DNA of 5,163 nucleotides from Betaproteobacteria bacterium (GTDB taxonomy: Bacteria; Pseudomonadota; Gammaproteobacteria; Burkholderiales; Burkholderiaceae_C): positions 1-5,163 of the forward strand of contig RGEP01000142.1 of the NCBI GenBank assembly GCA_009918225.1. Reading direction: 5' to 3'. Shown in pieces: positions 1 through 5,147 of the stretch (its first letter is position 1; every line of letters starts with the position of its first letter). A model generated the notes under the pieces. It was given only the letters and a program-made list of their open reading frames with translations. It was not told the DNA's origin and ran no database searches. A program made the position numbers and the translations under genes.

Positions 1-755
1 CCTTGGTCTTGGCCGTGGCGGTCGACGCCCTGGGGCCCGAGCGGGTGCGCGCGGTGATGATGCCCTCGCCCTACACCGCTGAGATTTCGTGGCTGGACGC
101 GCGCGACATGGCGCAGCGCCTGGGTGTGCGCTACGACGAGATTTCCATCGAACCCGCCTTTGACGCGTTTCGCACCGCTTTGGCCCCGCAGTTTCGGGGC
201 CTGGCCGAAGACACCACCGAAGAAAACCTGCAGGCGCGCATCCGCGGCACGCTGTTGATGGCTCTGTCCAATAAGTCGGGCTCCATCGTCTTGACCACCG
301 GCAACAAGAGCGAGATGGCCACGGGTTACTGCACCCTCTACGGTGACATGGCCGGCGGATTTGCCGTCATCAAGGACGTGGCCAAGACCCTGGTGTGGCA
401 GCTGTGCGAGTGGCGCAACCAACAGCCTGATGCGCAAGGGGTGGTCCGTGAAATCATCCCCGAGCGCATCATCACGCGGCCGCCGTCTGCAGAGCTGCGG
501 CCCAACCAGGTCGACCAGGACAGCCTGCCGCCCTACGAGGTGCTGGACGCCATCCTGGCGCGCTACATGGAAGAAGACCAGTCAGTGGAAGACATCGTGG
601 CCGCGGGCTTCGAGCGGCCCACGGTTGAGCGCGTGGTGCGCCTGATTGCGCTCAACGAGTACAAGCGCCGCCAGGCGCCCATCGGCATTCGCATCACCCA
701 CCGCTCATTCGGCAAGGACTGGCGCTACCCCATCACCTCGAAGTTCCGTGCTTAA
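1..755 (+). CDS. nadE: NAD+ synthetase, glutamine-dependent type (C-terminal part, 5' end outside window)
   Basis: This is the C-terminal 250 residues of NAD+ synthetase, the cytoplasmic enzyme that amidates nicotinic acid adenine dinucleotide to NAD+ using ATP. The reading frame is open from the first base. The TTG at position 3 is an internal Leu codon, because the family reads SGGIDS-A-LVLA here, so the ATP-binding P-loop lies just upstream of the window. Visible family motifs are TTGNKSEMATGY (bases about 291-326), followed by a CTLYGDMAGG stretch that lines the substrate and ATP site. A C-terminal SFGKDWRYPITSKFR segment ends at TAA 753-755. The synthetase domain resembles that of two-domain glutamine-dependent enzymes of about 540-570 residues, but the N-terminal glutaminase domain is not in view, so the ammonia source is inferred. 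glnB follows after 30 bases on the same strand, suggesting one transcript. Confidence 0.93.
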   Translation, partial: LVLAVAVDALGPERVRAVMMPSPYTAEISWLDARDMAQRLGVRYDEISIEPAFDAFRTALAPQFRGLAEDTTEENLQARIRGTLLMALSNKSGSIVLTTGNKSEMATGYCTLYGDMAGGFAVIKDVAKTLVWQLCEWRNQQPDAQGVVREIIPERIITRPPSAELRPNQVDQDSLPPYEVLDAILARYMEEDQSVEDIVAAGFERPTVERVVRLIALNEYKRRQAPIGIRITHRSFGKDWRYPITSKFRA

Positions 756-775
756 ATCTTGCCGATTTCCCACCT

Positions 776-779
776 GGAG
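776..779 (+). promoter_or_regulatory. Ribosome binding site of glnB
   Basis: GGAG sits 6 bases before ATG 786. It fixes the start at 786 and argues against an in-frame TTG at 759, which would add nine residues absent from PII proteins. Confidence 0.8.
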
Positions 780-785
780 TTCCCC

Positions 786-1124
786 ATGAAGCAGATCACC
801 GCCGTCATCAAGCCGTTCAAGCTCGAAGAAGTCCGCGAGTCCTTGGCCGATGTGGGCGTCTCTGGCCTGACCGTGACCGAGGTCAAGGGCTTTGGCCGTC
901 AAAAGGGCCACACCGAGCTCTACCGCGGCGCGGAGTACGTGGTGGACTTTCTGCCCAAGGTGAAGGTGGAAGTCGTTGTGAAAGACGAAGACGTGGACCG
1001 TGTGGTCGAGGCCATCGTGGCCGCCGCCAAAACCGGCAAGATCGGCGACGGCAAGATCTTCGTCACGCCGGTGGAGCAGGTCATCCGCATCCGCACCGGC
1101 GAAACCAACGAGTCGGCGGTTTAA
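786..1124 (+). CDS. glnB: Nitrogen regulatory protein PII (GlnB)
   Basis: This is a small trimeric cytoplasmic signal protein that senses 2-oxoglutarate, ATP/ADP and, through uridylylation, glutamine. It controls targets such as GlnE, NtrB and ammonium channels. The ATG at 786 gives exactly 112 residues, the canonical PII length, starting MKQITAVIKPFKLEEVRE. The T-loop GFGRQKGHTELYRGAEY runs over residues 35-51, and Tyr51 is the residue modified by GlnD. The C-terminal signature TGKIGDGKIFV is at 83-93, and the RIRTGE nucleotide-binding end at 101-106. Asp54 matches E. coli GlnB; GlnK has Asn there. No amtB gene lies next to it, which also favours GlnB over GlnK. The gene sits 30 bases after nadE and probably shares its transcript; PII binding to glutamine-dependent NadE has been reported in Azospirillum. 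No dedicated promoter is visible in the short gap. Confidence 0.96.
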   Translation: MKQITAVIKPFKLEEVRESLADVGVSGLTVTEVKGFGRQKGHTELYRGAEYVVDFLPKVKVEVVVKDEDVDRVVEAIVAAAKTGKIGDGKIFVTPVEQVIRIRTGETNESAV

Positions 1125-1151
1125 GGCGCAGCACGGGCGGCGGCCCACGGC

Positions 1152-1170
1152 GGCAGCCTAGGGGGTTGCC
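1152..1170. terminator. GC-rich hairpin between convergent glnB and LOG gene (possible terminator element)
   Basis: Arms 1152-1158 and 1164-1170 pair over 7 bp, including one G-T wobble, around a 5-base TAGGG loop, 27 bases past the glnB stop. No T-tract follows on either strand, so it is not a standard intrinsic terminator. It may stabilise a 3' end or help rho-dependent termination in this 79-base convergent gap. The rest of the gap shows nothing recognisable. Confidence 0.3.
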
Positions 1171-1203
1171 ACTGCATCACTCGGCCGTGCGGCCCGCTGA
1201 ACC

Positions 1204-1818
1204 TCAGCTGCGGCTGTAGTCCGCAGGCGGCGCGGCCCGGGCCGCCAGGGCCTGCTCGCGCAAGGTCTTCATCAGCCGTGGCAGGTCGTCGTCCACGATC
1301 AAGGCCGCGTGTTGTTCCGGGCTGATGAAGCCGCGGTCGTAGCCTTCCTGCACAAAACGGATCAGCGCGTCGTAATAGCCCGCCACGTTCAGCAGCCCCA
1401 CGGGCTTGGCGTGGTAGCCCAGCTGCTGCCAAGACCACATCTCAAACACCTCTTCCAAGGTGCCGATGCCGCCCGGCAGGGTCAAGAAGGCGTCTGAGTG
1501 GTCCGCCATGAGCATCTTGCGCTCGTGCATGGTCTGCACCACGTGCAGCTCCTTCACCCCTTCGTGGCCGACCTCGCGGCGCATCAGGGCGTCGGGTATC
1601 ACGCCCACCACGGGTGCGCCATGGGCCAAGGCCGCGTCGGCCACCACGCCCATCAGCCCCACCCGACCGCCGCCGTACACCAAGCGCCCCCCACTTTGCG
1701 CCAACAGGCGGCCGGTGGTTTCGGCCGACTCACGGTAAGCGGGGTGGTCGCCAAAGCGCGAGCCGCAATAGACACACAAGGACCAGCTGGCAGCGTTGGA
1801 AACAGCAGAGGCGTTCAT
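1204..1818 (-). CDS. LOG family / TIGR00730 Rossmann-fold phosphoribohydrolase
   Basis: This 204-residue protein belongs to the LOG (Lonely Guy) family. Members hydrolyse the N-glycosidic bond of nucleoside 5'-monophosphates (AMP or cytokinin riboside monophosphates) to free base plus ribose 5-phosphate. Motifs in order are CVYCGS at 15-20 (first Rossmann strand), YGGGRVGLMG at 48-57 (phosphate-binding glycine loop), MHERK at 97-101 (carrying the family's catalytic Arg) and PGGIGTLEE at 115-123 (catalytic Glu). The length matches the short bacterial type. I take ATG 1818 as the start; a TTG directly before it at 1821 is possible but less likely. A weak AGAG (1829-1826) lies 7 bases upstream. 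The gene follows dgkA on the same strand, but an apparent terminator separates them, so it probably has its own promoter, which I could not identify convincingly. The substrate in vivo cannot be told from sequence. Confidence 0.93.
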   Translation of the reverse strand: MNASAVSNAASWSLCVYCGSRFGDHPAYRESAETTGRLLAQSGGRLVYGGGRVGLMGVVADAALAHGAPVVGVIPDALMRREVGHEGVKELHVVQTMHERKMLMADHSDAFLTLPGGIGTLEEVFEMWSWQQLGYHAKPVGLLNVAGYYDALIRFVQEGYDRGFISPEQHAALIVDDDLPRLMKTLREQALAARAAPPADYSRS

Positions 1819-1840
1819 CAAGGTTCTCTATACAAACAAG

Positions 1841-1876
1841 AAAAGGAAAAAAGACCCCGGACGGGGGCGTGGGGCC
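1841..1876 (-). terminator. Rho-independent terminator after dgkA
   Basis: Read on the minus strand, a GC-rich hairpin is followed by TCTTTTTTCCTTTT. Two foldings are possible: 1866-1862 with 1859-1855 (tight loop), or GGCCCC 1876-1871 with GGGGTC 1858-1853 (12-base loop, one G-T pair). The T-run spans 1852-1847 and, after two C, 1844-1841. It begins 25 bases past the dgkA stop and lies just before the LOG gene, so it likely closes the five-gene operon. Confidence 0.65.
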
Positions 1877-1900
1877 AGGGCGAAGGTCCGCAGCCGCGTT

Positions 1901-2293
1901 TCAGGCCCATCGTACCCACAGGGCCCAAAGGGCAGCGGCCCAGGTGCCACCACACAAGAGCAGGGCCAACAACACGGCTGCGCTGCCCATGTCCTTGGCG
2001 CGGCCGGCCAGAGGATGCAGCTCGAAAGACACGCGGTCGACGGCCGCTTCCACCGCTGAATTCATCAGCTCCATCGCCAGAACCAACACCACGGTGCCCA
2101 TCAGCATGGCCCGTTCCACCCAGTTCGTGCCCAGCCACAGCGCCGCCGGCAGCATGAAGGCGGCCAACACCACCTCTTGGCGAAAGGCGCTTTCATGGGC
2201 CCAGGCGGCTTGCAGCCCACGCGCGGAATAGACCGCGGCGTTGACGATGCGCTGCAGGCCCCGTTTGCCCTTGAGGGGGTGTTCAGTGCTCAT
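1901..2293 (-). CDS. dgkA: Diacylglycerol kinase (prokaryotic DgkA)
   Basis: This 130-residue inner-membrane enzyme phosphorylates diacylglycerol to phosphatidate with ATP. It recycles the diacylglycerol left after phosphoglycerol or similar transfer to periplasmic glucans and lipopolysaccharide. The family pattern is clear: ARGLQAAWAHESAFRQE at 24-40, three hydrophobic segments (about 41-56, 61-77 and 104-127), and the catalytic signature ELMNSAVEAAVDR at 75-87, then GRAKDMGSAAV at 97-107. Residues E34, E75, N78, E82, K100 and D101 match E. coli DgkA E28, E69, N72, E76, K94 and D95 with a constant offset of six. The ATG at 2293 lies inside the end of the RDD gene (11-base overlap) and has no obvious Shine-Dalgarno, so translation is probably coupled. 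It is the last gene before the terminator at 1841-1876. Confidence 0.96.
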   Translation of the reverse strand: MSTEHPLKGKRGLQRIVNAAVYSARGLQAAWAHESAFRQEVVLAAFMLPAALWLGTNWVERAMLMGTVVLVLAMELMNSAVEAAVDRVSFELHPLAGRAKDMGSAAVLLALLLCGGTWAAALWALWVRWA

Positions 2294-2873
2294 CGCGGCT
2301 GCGTTTGGGTGGCAGGGCCGGACGCCAATCGATCAGTCGGGTGCCGCAGACCACGTCGTGCCAGAACTGTCGCTGTGGGTGCAGGCGGGCCAGCAGGGCA
2401 TAGGCCACCACGCCCACGGCCATCAAGCCGAAGATCTCTGCACTGCTGCTCAGGCCCGCGGCCCAGGCCGCGGCCAAGGCCGGAACAAACCACAGCCACG
2501 ACAACAAGTAGCGGCACAAGGCACGGGCTTGCGAGACCGGCTGGCCCGCCATGCCCACCAAGCGCACATGCCAGGCCTTCATGGCCACGGTTTGGCCGCC
2601 GCGCGACCAAAACCACACAAAGTAGATGCCCAGCACCAAGAACAGAAAGGCCCGCAAGCCCCACTGCCCCTGAAGGGCATGGCGTTGCTGCGTCAAGGTG
2701 CTGAACAGGTATCCGGCAATCATCACCACGCCAAAGAGAATCACGCCCTCGTAGGTGAAGGCGGCCAAGCGGCGCATCAGGCCGGGCGCAGCCAGCGGCT
2801 GGGCCTGCTCTTCGGTGCTGGGGGAGGGCGTCGGAGACGCCGCAGGTTCAGAAGGGTTCATCACATGCCGCAT
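2283..2873 (-). CDS. RDD family integral membrane protein
   Basis: This polytopic inner-membrane protein has the RDD domain; the function of most members is unknown, and some are proposed transporters. Residues 5-30 form a Pro/Ser/Ala-rich cytoplasmic tail. The domain starts at RRLAAFTYEGVIL (34-46). Likely membrane segments are about 43-60, 72-89, 122-140 and 146-162. Conserved elements are RGGQTVAMKAWHVRLV at 91-106 (the usual GxTxGxxxxxIRVV block) and QRQFWHDVVCGTRLID at 167-182 (the WHD...TxxVD block). The first signature Asp is replaced by Glu42. ATG 2873 is used here; ATG 2861 (MNPSEP) is an equally plausible start because neither has a clear ribosome site. The stop overlaps the dgkA start by 11 bases, and DUF3106 lies 38 bases upstream. 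196 residues is slightly longer than a minimal RDD domain because of the tail. Confidence 0.88.
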   Translation of the reverse strand: MRHVMNPSEPAASPTPSPSTEEQAQPLAAPGLMRRLAAFTYEGVILFGVVMIAGYLFSTLTQQRHALQGQWGLRAFLFLVLGIYFVWFWSRGGQTVAMKAWHVRLVGMAGQPVSQARALCRYLLSWLWFVPALAAAWAAGLSSSAEIFGLMAVGVVAYALLARLHPQRQFWHDVVCGTRLIDWRPALPPKRSRDEH

Positions 2874-2911
2874 CTTACGGTGCGGACACCAAAGCCCTGA
2901 TGGCGCTGCGC

Positions 2912-3856
2912 TTAGGGCGTTCCGCCAGTGGGCACGGGCGAGCCGGTGCCGGGCATGGGCGGCGTGGTGGGTTCGCCCGAGCCCGATGGCGCCGCAGGCT
3001 GGGCTTCATCGCCAGAACCGGTGCCGGCCGCCTCGCCCGAGGGCGATGGTCGGCTGCTTCGGGCTTGAGGCAGCAGGGTCATGGGGTCGACCGTGCCGGG
3101 TTGCACTGCCAGGCGTGGAGCGCTGCTCGCGGCAGGCAGGCTTGAGGGCAGTTCGGTGACCAAGCGGGTGGTGGCGCCGATCGGTGCTTGCACCAGGGTG
3201 CCGCTGACCGGGCGCGCGACGGCGCCGGTTAGCGCATCGCCCATGGCCACGCTGGACTTGGGCACCGGTGCGGAGCTTTCGCTGCGTTTGGGCACCGCCG
3301 GACTCTGCACCGCGGCTTGCGCCTTGATGGCGAGGTCTTTGCGTTCTTGCGGGGCCAGGCCCTGATAGGCCTCCCACTGTTCGAGCCGCTCTTTGGCCGA
3401 GAACTGGCGAATCTCCTGGAAGTTCAAGCGTGCCGCGCCGCGCTCGGCGGGTGTCATGCGCGCCCACTGGGCCATGCGGTCTTGAACCCGCTGCTGCTCA
3501 TCCACGGCCATGGACGGAAAGCGCAGGGACAGCTCCAGCCACTTCAAGCGCTGGTCGGCGCTCAATTCCGCCCAATCGTCCTTCAGGGGAGCGAGGATGG
3601 CCTGGTCACCGGCCGACAGCCGAGACCAACGGCCTGCAAGGGCCAGCGCTCGCCGAGCCTGGGCGGGTGCCGCCTGAGCGTCGTCGGGCGCGCTGGCCAC
3701 GGGGGCCGACGCCTCCAGCGGGGCCGGCACGGCCTGCACGAGCTTGGAGGGCCGCCACAACCACGCCACCAGGGCCGCAATCACAGCCAGGCCCAGGACG
3801 GCGGCCATGCCGGTCATCCAGGGTTCGCGCTGGCGGTGCAGGGGGATGCGGTTCAT
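2912..3856 (-). CDS. DUF3106 domain protein, membrane-anchored, with 18-residue repeats
   Basis: The function is unknown; I recognise it as a DUF3106 family member typical of Betaproteobacteria. The 314 residues comprise a short basic N-terminus (1-13), one membrane segment at about 15-34 (a signal anchor, no lipobox or clear signal peptidase site), an Ala/Pro linker (39-75), the DUF3106 core (77-180) and a long Pro/Ser/Gly/Ala-rich tail (about 185-314) expected to be disordered. Because of the anchor, the core is probably periplasmic. The core consists of repeats starting at W77, W95, F113, W131, I149 and Y164, each with hydrophobic-[S/T/A]-x-x-[E/D/Q]-[Q/R]. These recall the LTxxQ helices of CpxP/Spy/CnrX-type periplasmic proteins. 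The start codon lies 9 bases after the DUF3619 stop, so the two are certainly one transcript. A GGAG lies 15 bases upstream, far for a ribosome site, suggesting coupling. Confidence 0.85.
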   Translation of the reverse strand: MNRIPLHRQREPWMTGMAAVLGLAVIAALVAWLWRPSKLVQAVPAPLEASAPVASAPDDAQAAPAQARRALALAGRWSRLSAGDQAILAPLKDDWAELSADQRLKWLELSLRFPSMAVDEQQRVQDRMAQWARMTPAERGAARLNFQEIRQFSAKERLEQWEAYQGLAPQERKDLAIKAQAAVQSPAVPKRSESSAPVPKSSVAMGDALTGAVARPVSGTLVQAPIGATTRLVTELPSSLPAASSAPRLAVQPGTVDPMTLLPQARSSRPSPSGEAAGTGSGDEAQPAAPSGSGEPTTPPMPGTGSPVPTGGTP

Positions 3857-3865
3857 GACAAGCGC

Positions 3866-4339
3866 TCAACGCTCCTGGCGGCGCAGGAACTCAGCAAAAC
3901 CCGGGTCTGCGTAGGCTTGAGGCGGCAGGTCGTCGGTCAGCAGGGCCGCGTCAACCTCAGCGGCTGCCTGGACCTGGCGCTCGGCCAGGGTGTCTTGAAT
4001 GGCCAGGAAGCCCAGGGCCAGGATGAGCAGGGGCAGGGCCGAGACCAACTTGGTCCACCAAGAACCCGTGCCACGCGGTGCGCCGGTGTCCAGGCCGCCC
4101 CAGGCGCCGGGCAGGCTGCCACCAGCGCCCGCCAAGACCAAACCCGATGGAGCCGCCCAAGCGGGCGACGTGGCTGCGGCCAGCCGGCGCGATTGCCGTG
4201 CGCGGGCCACCGCGCGTTCGCGCGCAAAGCGCAGGCGCTCGGCGATGTCAGGTCCCAGGTCTTGCAGCCCCTGGTCCAGGCGCGCAGCCAACATCAGGCC
4301 GGCGCGGTCTTCGGTGGTGGGCGTGGGGGTGGGGTTCAT
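3866..4339 (-). CDS. DUF3619 single-pass membrane protein (candidate anti-sigma factor)
   Basis: The biochemical role is unknown; I recognise it as the DUF3619 family. ATG 4339 gives 157 residues. It overlaps the sigma factor stop by four bases (ATGA) and has GAGG nine bases upstream, which supports this start over the longer open frame to 4423. Residues 10-57 are charged and helical, with an Arg-rich stretch (35-52). Residues 58-94 form a Gly/Ala/Pro-rich linker, and 98-114 one membrane helix. The conserved end LLTDDLPPQAYADPGFAEFL is at 133-152. With positive charge before the helix, the N-terminus is predicted cytoplasmic and the C-terminal 43 residues periplasmic. That is the topology of many anti-sigma factors, and it is coupled to the sigma gene. 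No ZAS-type zinc motif (HxxxCxxC) is present, so an anti-sigma role is inference only. Confidence 0.85.
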   Translation of the reverse strand: MNPTPTPTTEDRAGLMLAARLDQGLQDLGPDIAERLRFARERAVARARQSRRLAAATSPAWAAPSGLVLAGAGGSLPGAWGGLDTGAPRGTGSWWTKLVSALPLLILALGFLAIQDTLAERQVQAAAEVDAALLTDDLPPQAYADPGFAEFLRRQER

Positions 4340-4905
4340 GGTGCAAATCCTCGGTTCTTCAGCGCTTTGGCCAAAGCATGAACGGCTCGGGAGCAGTGTG
4401 TTTTCACGCTGCCCTCCGAGCATCCCATGGCTTCGGCCGTTTCGCTGACATCCAACTCTTCCCAGTAACGCAGCAGGAAGGCTTCCCGTTGACGCTCCGG
4501 GAGCCGGGCAATCTCTTCTTCCAGCAAGGCCAGGGTTTGTTTGCGGCCCAAGAGGGGCTCGCCCGCCCCATCTTGGTGCGCGTCATCCGCGCTTTCCAGG
4601 AATTCGAGCAGGTCACCCCCGTCCCCATCGTCCTCAGGGCTTTGCAGGGAGGAGAAGTTCTGCATCACCGCTTCGCGGGTCTTGCGGCGTCGAAACCAGT
4701 CCAGCGTGGCGTTGGACAAGATGCGCTGGAACAGCAGGGGCCACTCCTCGGCCGGGCGGTCAGCGTACTTTTCGGCCAGCCGGATCATCGCGTCCTGCAC
4801 GATGTCCAGGGCGGCATCCTCGTCGCGCACCGCGTACACCGTTCGCTTGAAGGCGCGTCGCTCGACGTCCTTCAAAAAGGCATTGAGTTCCTGCTCGGTG
4901 GACAA
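4336..4905 (-). CDS. RNA polymerase sigma factor, ECF-like (sigma-70 regions 2 and 4)
   Basis: This cytoplasmic transcription factor has sigma regions 2 and 4 only. Region 2 spans about 18-78: YAVRDEDAALDIVQDAMIRL (24-43) is the core-binding part, and FQRILSNATLDWFRRRKTR (59-77) the -10 recognition part. An acidic linker with many Asp and Glu lies at 90-116. Region 4 spans about 125-182, with LPERQREAFLLRYWEELDVSE and a helix-turn-helix ending GCSEGSVKTHCSRAVHAL (161-178). The start is uncertain: there is no ATG before residue 40. TTG 4905 (giving STEQEL as residues 2-7, as I remember for homologues) and TTG 4920 are the candidates, and neither has a Shine-Dalgarno. The stop overlaps the DUF3619 start by four bases. 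It heads the operon and may be autoregulated, as is common for such factors. Target genes are unknown. Confidence 0.9.
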   Translation of the reverse strand: MSTEQELNAFLKDVERRAFKRTVYAVRDEDAALDIVQDAMIRLAEKYADRPAEEWPLLFQRILSNATLDWFRRRKTREAVMQNFSSLQSPEDDGDGGDLLEFLESADDAHQDGAGEPLLGRKQTLALLEEEIARLPERQREAFLLRYWEELDVSETAEAMGCSEGSVKTHCSRAVHALAKALKNRGFAP

Positions 4906-4963
4906 GGTACGGCTGTGCAAAGGAGGGGGTGCGGTCGGCGGCGAGTTTATGTCAAGCCCGCCA

Positions 4964-4972
4964 TGCCATAAT
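4964..4972 (+). promoter_or_regulatory. Extended -10 promoter for the rightward gene
   Basis: TGCCATAAT matches the extended -10 form TGnTATAAT with one mismatch. No good -35 is seen at the expected distance, which extended -10 promoters tolerate. Transcription would start near 4979. It lies in the divergent region between the sigma gene and the gene starting at 5148. Confidence 0.45.
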
Positions 4973-4978
4973 CCTGGG

Positions 4979-5147
4979 TTCTGTTACCACGCTACTCGAT
5001 CACGCGCCACCCGACCAACCCGGATGGGTGGACCTGATCCGCAACGTCCTGAATCCACCTCACAAGGGTGAGTGTCCGAAACGAAAGCCGGGCACGCGAA
5101 GAGGGGCACCGACGGTTTTTCGTTAGAGAAATTCACTGAGGTCTGAT
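4979..5147 (+). promoter_or_regulatory. Structured 5' leader with three stem-loops, candidate cis-regulatory RNA
   Basis: About 170 nt lie between the predicted transcription start and ATG 5148. Stem I pairs GATCA 4998-5002 with TGATC 5035-5039 and, after a small internal loop, CCACCC 5007-5012 with GGGTGG 5026-5031. Stem II is CTCAC 5059-5063 and GTGAG 5068-5072 around an AAGG loop. Stem III pairs AACGAAA 5080-5086 with TTTCGTT 5118-5124 and continues as 5087-5090 with 5113-5117, with one bulge and one G-T pair, ending 23 bases before the start codon. All Watson-Crick arms listed are exact. If the downstream gene is acetolactate synthase, this is a candidate for leader-based control of branched-chain amino acid synthesis. 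Rfam-type ilv leader motifs are known in Betaproteobacteria, but I cannot verify a match. Confidence 0.5.
5138..5141 (+). promoter_or_regulatory. Ribosome binding site of the rightward gene
   Basis: GAGG lies six bases before ATG 5148. This is the best-placed Shine-Dalgarno in the right part of the window and supports a real start there. Confidence 0.7.

Noticed and set aside
1828..1833. TATAGA on the minus strand as -10 of the LOG gene
   Set aside because: It overlaps the putative ribosome site about 10 bases before ATG 1818 and has no matching -35; transcription would start almost at the start codon.
1498..2157. 219-codon plus-strand frame crossing the LOG gene, the terminator and dgkA
   Set aside because: It overlaps two well-recognised genes and their terminator, with His/Pro/Arg-rich translation and no ribosome site.
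3317..4381. Long open frame of 354 codons on the plus strand
   Set aside because: It lies antisense to DUF3106 and DUF3619, has a low-complexity Gly/Arg/Gln composition and no family motif. It is a high-GC shadow.
4950..4955. TTGACA on the minus strand as a -35 box for the sigma operon
   Set aside because: The sequence 16-18 bases downstream is GC-only (GCACCC region) with no -10 likeness. It could still be part of a non-standard promoter, but nothing supports it.
4078..4971. 297-codon open frame on the plus strand
   Set aside because: It is antisense to DUF3619 and the sigma factor, which have clear domain motifs and overlapping start/stop junctions. No motif is seen in the plus frame.
5113..5120. 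CGGTTTTT in the leader as an intrinsic terminator (attenuator)
   Set aside because: The only hairpin directly preceding the T-run is about four base pairs. The stronger fold (stem III) places the T-run inside its own arm, which is not terminator geometry.
4919..5126. Perfect AAGGAGG followed by GTG 4929 and a 65-codon frame into the leader
   Set aside because: Spacing is only about two bases, too short for efficient initiation, and the predicted promoter at 4964-4972 lies downstream of it, so the site would usually not be transcribed.
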